From Firmicutes bacterium UBA1768 (GTDB lineage Bacteria; Bacillota; Clostridia; Peptostreptococcales; Anaerovoracaceae): a DNA stretch of 12,433 nt. The first letter of the stretch is position 1. Every line of letters starts with the position of its first letter. The notes under the pieces were generated by a model. That model saw only the letters and a list, made by a program, of their open reading frames with translations. It searched no databases and was not told the origin of the DNA. The translations under genes and the position numbers were made by a program. Of this stretch, positions 8,228 to 12,433 are shown one piece after another. The stretch covers positions 269-12,701 of the forward strand of contig DCGW01000093.1 of the NCBI GenBank assembly GCA_002315335.1. The letters are read 5' to 3'.

Positions 8228-8260
8228 ACATCCTGAGCAGGGTGAAAACCAGGTGTTTTT
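8228..8260 (+). terminator. Probable intrinsic terminator after hemZ
   Basis: ACA-t-CCT (8228-8234) pairs with AGG-TGT (8251-8256). The inner helix GGT-GAAA-ACC (8241-8250) has a GNRA-type loop, and the structure runs into TTTTT (8256-8260). A bulged T and an internal bulge make it imperfect. An alternative pairing TCAGG/CCTGA (8212-8236) overlaps it. It lies about 40 nt after the hemZ stop and before a strong new promoter, which fits an operon boundary. Confidence 0.5.
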
Positions 8261-8313
8261 CTGAAAAAACAAAAATAGTACCTTTGTAGAGTTATATTTT
8301 GAGAACAAAGTTC

Positions 8314-8361
8314 TGACAATATATAGTAGTTGTAATCTAAAAGACATACAATAAGAGGTGC
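8314..8361 (+). promoter_or_regulatory. Tandem NrdR-type boxes upstream of nrdD
   Basis: Box 1 at 8314-8329 reads TGACAATATATAGTAG and matches the core of the NrdR consensus as I recall it (acaCwAtATnTwGtgt) at positions 3-14; the outer two bases on each side differ. Box 2 at 8346-8361 reads ATACAATAAGAGGTGC and keeps the left half (ACAATA) and the GTG of the right half. The boxes start exactly 32 bp apart, about three helical turns, the usual NrdR arrangement. The downstream box ends 6 bp before the -35. NrdR is an ATP-cone repressor of ribonucleotide reductase operons. The assignment is by eye and by position. Confidence 0.6.
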
Positions 8362-8367
8362 TTTTGC

Positions 8368-8396
8368 TTGACATTGAATATATTTTTTTGTAATAT
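8368..8396 (+). promoter_or_regulatory. Consensus sigma-A promoter for the nrdD operon
   Basis: A perfect -35 TTGACA (8368-8373), a 17-bp AT-rich spacer and a -10 TAATAT (8391-8396; one difference from TATAAT). Transcription would start near 8403, giving a leader of about 34 nt before the nrdD ATG. It lies directly downstream of the NrdR-type boxes. Confidence 0.85.
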
Positions 8397-8436
8397 GTTT
8401 CTGTAGAGTTACAATTTTATTTGAGAAGGTAATAAC

Positions 8437-10773
8437 ATGATAGAAACAATTATAAAGAGAGACGGACGAGAGGTTCCATTTGAACTGGACAAGATAACCG
8501 AAGCGATTTTTAAGGCTGCACAGGCTACCGGAGGAAGAGATCGCGCAATGGCTGAAAAGCTGGCAACTCAGGTAATAGACTATATTGAAAACGAACTTAA
8601 TGAATCAAAGCCAAGCGTTGAGTTTATTCAGGATGCTGTTGAAAAAACTCTTATCGAAACAGGCCATGCAAGAACGGCAAAAGAATTTATTCTTTATCGT
8701 TCGGTAAGGTCAAGAAAGAGAGAGATGAATACAAGCCTCATGAAGACTCTTGAGGAGCTCACCTTCAAGGACGCCAAGGATAACGACGTTAAAAGAGAAA
8801 ATGCAAATATTGACGGCGATACCGCAATGGGCACAATGCTTAAATACGGCTCGGAAAGTGCAAAGCAGTTCTACAATATGTACATCATCGATCCAAAGGT
8901 GAGCGAGGCTCATGTTAATGGCGATATTCATATTCACGATATGGACTTCTATACACTTACCACTACCTGCTGTCAGATAGATCTGAAAAAGCTGTTTTCG
9001 GGTGGCTTTTCTACAGGCCATGGTTTCCTGAGAGAGCCAAATTCTATCGCAAGCTATTCTGCTCTTGCCTGCATAGCAATACAGTCTAATCAGAACGACC
9101 AGCACGGCGGCCAGTCTATTCCTAACTTTGATGTGGCAATGGCTGGCGGTGTCAAAAAGAGCTATGCTACACTTTTCAAATCAAATCTCGAAAAGTGTTT
9201 TGAAATAATGTGTGACATGACAGAGGCAAAGCCTAAGGCTGAGGAAGTAATGTCTGTTTTCAAAGACAAGTATGACTATGTGCCTGGCCTTGCCGATGGA
9301 GATAAGGAAGAAGAAATTCAGAAGACTGTTATCGGAAGTATCGTAAACGATGAAAAAATTACCGATAAAATAGTCGACTTTGTAGGAAGAACAGCGACAA
9401 AAGAGGTTGACAGACAGACCTATCAGGCTATGGAAGCTCTTATTCATAACCTCAACACAATGCACTCGAGAGCGGGCGCACAGATTCCGTTTTCTTCAAT
9501 AAACTATGGTTTAGATACAAGTCCGGAAGGCAGGATGGTAATTAAGAACCTTCTCCTTGCAACAGAGAGCGGCCTCGGCAATGGCGAAACACCGATTTTC
9601 CCTATACAGATATTCAAGGTAAAGGAAGGAATAAACTACAACGAAGGCGAGCCAAACTACGACCTCTTCAGACTGAGTCTGAGAGTTTCGGCTGAAAGAC
9701 TTTTCCCGAATTATTCCTTTATAGATGCTCCATATAACCTTCAGTATTATAAAGAAGGGCATCCTGAAACAGAGGTTGCATATATGGGCTGCAGAACAAG
9801 AGTAATTGGTAATAACTACGACACTTCAAGACAGATAGTAACAGGCAGAGGGAACCTGAGCTTTACCTCAATCAATCTGCCAAGAATAGCTATCAATGCT
9901 CATGGAAACATTGAACTCTTCTTTGACGACCTTGACAGAAAGATAGACCTTTGTATCAAGCAGCTCAACGAAAGATTTAAAATCCAGTGCGGTAAAAAAG
10001 TTAAGAACTTCCCGTTCCTTATGGGACAGGGGATATGGATAGACTCCGACAATCTTTCTCCTGAGGATAGTGTTGCGGAGGTGCTGAAGCACGGAACTCT
10101 TTCGATTGGCTTCATTGGTCTGGCAGAGTGTCTTACAGCTTTAATCGGCAAGCACCACGGCGAGTCCGAGGAAGCACAGAACCTCGGTCTTGAAATAATC
10201 GGCTACATGAGAAAGCGTGTTGATGAGGAAAGCGCAAAAACAGGGCTCAACTATACACTGCTTGCAACACCGGCTGAAGGTCTTTCGGGAAGATTTGTAA
10301 GGATAGACAAGAAGAAGTTCGGAGTAATGCCGGGAATAACAGATAAGGACTATTACACAAACTCCTTCCATGTTCCTGTTAAATACAACATCAATGCCTT
10401 TGACAAGATTAAGCTTGAAGCTCCGTACCATGCTCTTACAAATGCGGGCCATATAACTTATGTTGAACTCGACGGAAATCCATTGAACAACCTCGATGCT
10501 TTTGAGCAGGTAGTAAGATGCATGAAAGAAGCCGGAATAGGGTACGGTTCGATAAATCATCCGGTAGACAGAGACCCGATTTGCGGATATAATGGAATCA
10601 TCGATGACGTTTGCCCGTTCTGCGGAAGACGTGAACATGAAGCGCCTAAATTTGAGAGAATCAGGCGAATTACCGGATACCTTGTTGGCGATATGACAAA
10701 GTGGAATGATGCCAAGTCATCAGAAGAGTCTGACAGGGTTAAGCATGAAATTATGGAGGAAATTGATGAGTAA
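8437..10773 (+). CDS. nrdD: Anaerobic (class III) ribonucleoside-triphosphate reductase NrdD
   Basis: Glycyl-radical enzyme that reduces ribonucleotides to deoxyribonucleotides without oxygen. The 778 residues begin with an ATP-cone (about 1-95, starting IIKRDGREVPFELDKI), which senses ATP/dATP. The catalytic barrel contains HIHDMDFYTLTTTCCQIDL (from 165, Cys178-Cys179), IQSNQNDQHGGQS and NLPRIAINA. The C-terminal glycyl-radical loop is RITGYLVGDMTKWND with Gly747 as the likely radical site. The zinc region has Cys716 (ICGYNG) and CPFC (Cys726, Cys729), with Asp713 where a first Cys might be expected. AGAAGG (8424-8429) lies 7 nt before ATG 8437. The 3' end overlaps the next gene by 8 nt, and the activase NrdG is encoded one gene further on. 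Control by NrdR boxes is predicted upstream. Confidence 0.97.
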   Translation: MIETIIKRDGREVPFELDKITEAIFKAAQATGGRDRAMAEKLATQVIDYIENELNESKPSVEFIQDAVEKTLIETGHARTAKEFILYRSVRSRKREMNTSLMKTLEELTFKDAKDNDVKRENANIDGDTAMGTMLKYGSESAKQFYNMYIIDPKVSEAHVNGDIHIHDMDFYTLTTTCCQIDLKKLFSGGFSTGHGFLREPNSIASYSALACIAIQSNQNDQHGGQSIPNFDVAMAGGVKKSYATLFKSNLEKCFEIMCDMTEAKPKAEEVMSVFKDKYDYVPGLADGDKEEEIQKTVIGSIVNDEKITDKIVDFVGRTATKEVDRQTYQAMEALIHNLNTMHSRAGAQIPFSSINYGLDTSPEGRMVIKNLLLATESGLGNGETPIFPIQIFKVKEGINYNEGEPNYDLFRLSLRVSAERLFPNYSFIDAPYNLQYYKEGHPETEVAYMGCRTRVIGNNYDTSRQIVTGRGNLSFTSINLPRIAINAHGNIELFFDDLDRKIDLCIKQLNERFKIQCGKKVKNFPFLMGQGIWIDSDNLSPEDSVAEVLKHGTLSIGFIGLAECLTALIGKHHGESEEAQNLGLEIIGYMRKRVDEESAKTGLNYTLLATPAEGLSGRFVRIDKKKFGVMPGITDKDYYTNSFHVPVKYNINAFDKIKLEAPYHALTNAGHITYVELDGNPLNNLDAFEQVVRCMKEAGIGYGSINHPVDRDPICGYNGIIDDVCPFCGRREHEAPKFERIRRITGYLVGDMTKWNDAKSSEESDRVKHEIMEEIDE

Positions 10774-11830
10774 AATCAGAGTTGCGATAGTCTTTGGCGG
10801 CTATTCCAGCGAATATAAAGTCTCTCTGAAGTCAGCTCATAATGTTATTGAAAATCTTGATAAGGATAAATATGAGCCTTACTTTATAGGAATCACCGAA
10901 AACGGAAAGTGGTTCAGATACTTTGGGGACATTGACAAAATAAAATCAGATGAGTGGCAGGGCGAAAGCTGCAAGCCGGTAGTGCTTTCTCCGGACAGGA
11001 AGGGCGGAGGCTTTATGCAGTTTGAGCATGATGGTGAGTTTACCCACTTAGGAGTGGACGTGATTTTTCCTGTAATCCACGGGAGAACAGGAGAAGACGG
11101 AGCTCTGCAGGGACTGTTTGAGCTCTCCGGAATTCCATATGTTGGCTGCGGAATACTGGCCTCTGCTATTGGCATGGACAAGGATCTTTGTCACCGAACA
11201 GTTTCAACCATTGGCGTTAAAACTACTCCTTATGTTGTGGCAGACGGGAAAGAAAATCCGAAAACAATAATGGAAAGGGCGGCAAAGCTCAAATATCCAC
11301 TCTTTATTAAGCCTGCCTGTGCTGGCTCCTCGATAGGAGTAAGCGAGGTTAAGGACGAAAGCGAATTTGCTGCGGCCATTGAGCTTGCGGCAAAATACGG
11401 AGAAAAGATAAAGATAGAAGAGAAGGTAGTTGGTATTGAATGTGGATGTTCCATCATGGGTACCGGAGACAATATCAAAATCGGCGAGGTCGATGAGATA
11501 GTTTTAGAGTACGGCTTCCTAAACACCCACCTTCAGGCAAATCCTGAAAAGGGTTCGGTTAACTCCAGTCTCAGAATTCCGGCTTCCTTCCCACCTGAAG
11601 TAAGACAGAAAATCAAGGAAACAGGTGCAGCAATATATAAGGTTATGGAGTGCAGAGGTCTTGCAAGAATAGACATGTTCCTGACAGAGGGCAACGAGAT
11701 TTACCTCAACGAGGTCAATACCCTGCCGGGATTTACTACCTACAGCAGATTTCCTCTCATGATGGAGGGCGCGGGTATTCCAATCAAAGAACAGCTTGAT
11801 TTTCTTATTCAAGATGCACTGACAAGATAA
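10766..11830 (+). CDS. D-alanine--D-X ligase, VanA/B/D-like omega-loop (candidate D-Ala-D-Lac ligase)
   Basis: ATP-grasp ligase of the Ddl/Van family, which joins D-Ala to D-Ala, D-Ser or D-lactate for peptidoglycan precursors. 354 residues. Visible: VFGGYSSEYKVSLKSA (Glu16 of the first-substrate site), HGRTGEDGALQGLFELSGIP, MDKD, YPLFIKPACAGSSIGVSEV, IECGC, GEVDEI, and the metal/phosphate segment LNEVNTLPGFTTYSR. The omega-loop reads GFLNTHLQANPEKGS; VanA, as I recall it, reads GIFRIHQEVEPEKGS with no gap, so His255 falls on VanA His244, the residue tied to D-lactate selection. Housekeeping Ddl and VanC/E/G carry other residues there. Tyr17 replaces the common His of SSEH, as in VanG. ATG 10766 has GGAGG at 10755-10759 inside nrdD and overlaps its stop, so it is translationally coupled; the in-frame ATG at 10706 lacks this site. 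No vanH/vanX/vanRS is seen; substrate choice is inferred. Confidence 0.85.
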   Translation: MSKIRVAIVFGGYSSEYKVSLKSAHNVIENLDKDKYEPYFIGITENGKWFRYFGDIDKIKSDEWQGESCKPVVLSPDRKGGGFMQFEHDGEFTHLGVDVIFPVIHGRTGEDGALQGLFELSGIPYVGCGILASAIGMDKDLCHRTVSTIGVKTTPYVVADGKENPKTIMERAAKLKYPLFIKPACAGSSIGVSEVKDESEFAAAIELAAKYGEKIKIEEKVVGIECGCSIMGTGDNIKIGEVDEIVLEYGFLNTHLQANPEKGSVNSSLRIPASFPPEVRQKIKETGAAIYKVMECRGLARIDMFLTEGNEIYLNEVNTLPGFTTYSRFPLMMEGAGIPIKEQLDFLIQDALTR

Positions 11831-11831
11831 A

Positions 11832-12365
11832 ATGAACAGAATATTAAGAGTAAGCGGCATTATCCGGGAGTCCATTGTGGACGGCCCGGGTATGCGTTTT
11901 GTTGTTTTTGCGCAGGGTTGTCCTCACAGGTGTGAGGGCTGTCATAACCCGCAAACCCACGATTTTGACGGCGGGAATGATATTACTATCGACCGTCTTT
12001 TAGAAGAAATAGATAAGGATCCTATGCTTCAGGGAGTCACCTTTAGCGGAGGAGAACCCTTCTGTCAGGCGGAAGTACTTTCCGTTCTTGCTGACGAAAT
12101 TTTGAAGCGTGGGCTTAACCTAATATCATACACAGGCTGGACCTTTGAGCAGCTTGTAGAAAAGTCGAAAAATGAACCTGCTGTTATGGACTTGCTGAAA
12201 AAATGCAGCCTGATAATAGACGGCAGATTTGAAATAGAAAAAAAGACCTTGTCGCTGATTTTCAGAGGCAGCACCAATCAGAGGCTGATTGATGTAAAAA
12301 AATCGCTGGAAAAGGGCGAGGCAGTTGAATTTGAAACAGATAGCGGTGATTTTGTATCGCTCTAA
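11832..12365 (+). CDS. nrdG: Anaerobic ribonucleotide reductase activating protein NrdG (radical SAM)
   Basis: A 177-residue radical SAM activase that uses SAM and a [4Fe-4S] cluster to form the glycyl radical on NrdD. Seen: VDGPGMRFVVFAQGC, then the cluster motif CPHRCEGC (Cys30, Cys34, Cys37) followed by HNPQTHDFDGG, GVTFSGGEPF at 68-77, YTGWTFEQL, and the family-typical C-terminus FRGSTNQRLIDV. The length is normal. ATG 11832 lies 1 nt after the stop of the ligase gene, and no AGGAG-like site is visible before it, so translation probably depends on ribosomes finishing the ligase. nrdD and nrdG are usually adjacent; here a ligase gene separates them, still within one predicted transcript. 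Confidence 0.96.
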   Translation: MNRILRVSGIIRESIVDGPGMRFVVFAQGCPHRCEGCHNPQTHDFDGGNDITIDRLLEEIDKDPMLQGVTFSGGEPFCQAEVLSVLADEILKRGLNLISYTGWTFEQLVEKSKNEPAVMDLLKKCSLIIDGRFEIEKKTLSLIFRGSTNQRLIDVKKSLEKGEAVEFETDSGDFVSL

Positions 12366-12392
12366 AGCTATAGCAATTCGGAGGTTTCAGCT

Positions 12393-12433
12393 ATGATAAA
12401 GAACATTACAATTTTCGGACCGGGAATGATGGG
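12393..12433 (+). CDS. N-terminus of a Rossmann-fold dehydrogenase (3' end outside window)
   Basis: Only 14 residues are visible: MIKNITIFGPGMMG. A short beta-strand followed by GPGMMG fits the GxGxxG dinucleotide-binding loop at the extreme N-terminus of NAD(P)-dependent enzymes such as prephenate dehydrogenases, 6-phosphogluconate/3-hydroxyisobutyrate dehydrogenases or ketopantoate reductases. It is not the layout of VanH-type D-lactate dehydrogenases, whose GxGxxG lies mid-protein. GGAGG (12380-12384) lies 8 nt before the ATG. It starts 27 nt after nrdG with no terminator between, so it may belong to the same transcript. Confidence 0.65.
   Translation, partial: MIKNITIFGPGMM

Larger units (their letters stand above)
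8285..8427 (+). repeat. Imperfect direct repeat flanking the nrdD control region
   Basis: Copy 1 at 8285-8305 is TGTAGAGTTA, TA, TTTT, GAGAA. Copy 2 at 8402-8427 is TGTAGAGTTA, CAA, TTTT, ATTT, GAGAA. The first 10 bases are identical, and the later blocks are shared with small insertions. The copies bracket the NrdR-type boxes and the promoter; copy 2 starts at the predicted transcription start and ends in the ribosome binding site. A small inverted repeat AGAAC-AAA-GTTCT (8302-8314) overlaps the end of copy 1. No function is known to me. Confidence 0.4.

Noticed and set aside
8302..8314. LexA/SOS box (GAAC-AAA-GTTC)
   Set aside because: The Bacillota LexA box needs four bases between GAAC and GTTC; here there are three.
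10141..10638. 165-codon minus-strand frame opposite nrdD
   Set aside because: It has no family motif or good ribosome binding site and lies fully inside a well-supported gene; it is a codon-usage shadow.
10706..10765. Longer ligase start at ATG 10706
   Set aside because: It would add 20 residues read out of frame from the NrdD C-terminus. GGAGG and the family N-terminus MSKIRVAIVFGG support ATG 10766.
10766..11830. Acquired vanA/vanB-type resistance cassette
   Set aside because: No vanH, vanX, vanR/S, transposase or inverted repeats are present. The gene is woven into the nrd operon by overlaps, so it looks native rather than a recent cassette.
1..12433. CRISPR arrays, insertion sequences, prophage or integration sites
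   Set aside because: No regularly spaced repeats, transposase or integrase motifs were seen, and the tRNA has no downstream duplicate of its 3' end in the window.

Overview
This window looks like chromosomal DNA of an anaerobic Clostridia-type member of the Bacillota. The evidence is moderately AT-rich DNA with strong AGGAG-type ribosome binding sites, a SecDF fusion protein, one long bifunctional Rel (RelA/SpoT) protein with Gram-positive signatures, HemZ, and an oxygen-sensitive class III ribonucleotide reductase with its radical-SAM activase. A finer taxonomic placement cannot be supported. All genes lie on the + strand. No phage, transposon, CRISPR or resistance-cassette hallmark is visible.

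Layout. (1) 1-770: the 3' part of tyrS, followed by a structured 3' region without a classical terminator. (2) 899-3802: a near-consensus promoter, a class II tRNA-Leu(CAA), then yajC and secDF, closed by a strong intrinsic terminator. The tRNA appears to be the first gene of a protein-secretion operon. (3) 3847-8189: rel, an MBL-fold hydrolase and hemZ, tightly spaced, followed by a probable terminator. This resembles a rel/MBL/hemZ neighbourhood familiar from Clostridia. (4) 8314-12365: a regulatory region with tandem NrdR-type boxes 32 bp apart and a consensus promoter. It is followed by nrdD, an ATP-grasp D-Ala-D-X ligase that overlaps nrdD by 8 nt, and nrdG, which starts 1 nt after the ligase stop. 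(5) 12393 to the end: the first 14 residues of a Rossmann-type dehydrogenase.

How the genes work together. YajC and SecDF are accessory Sec-translocase components. Rel sets (p)ppGpp levels. NrdD and NrdG make dNTPs without oxygen.

The most interesting point is the ligase between nrdD and nrdG. Its omega-loop aligns without gaps to the VanA/VanB/VanD D-Ala-D-Lac ligases, with His255 at the VanA His244 position and a shared PEKGS segment, rather than to housekeeping Ddl. It is therefore a candidate depsipeptide ligase or a relative, translationally coupled into the anaerobic RNR operon and probably under NrdR control. No vanH, vanX or vanRS partner is visible. Other points worth a second look are a SecF Asp-to-Asn change in the GYSIND motif, a tRNA heading the sec operon, an imperfect repeat flanking the nrdD promoter region, and a NrdD zinc site with only three cysteines in the expected stretch.
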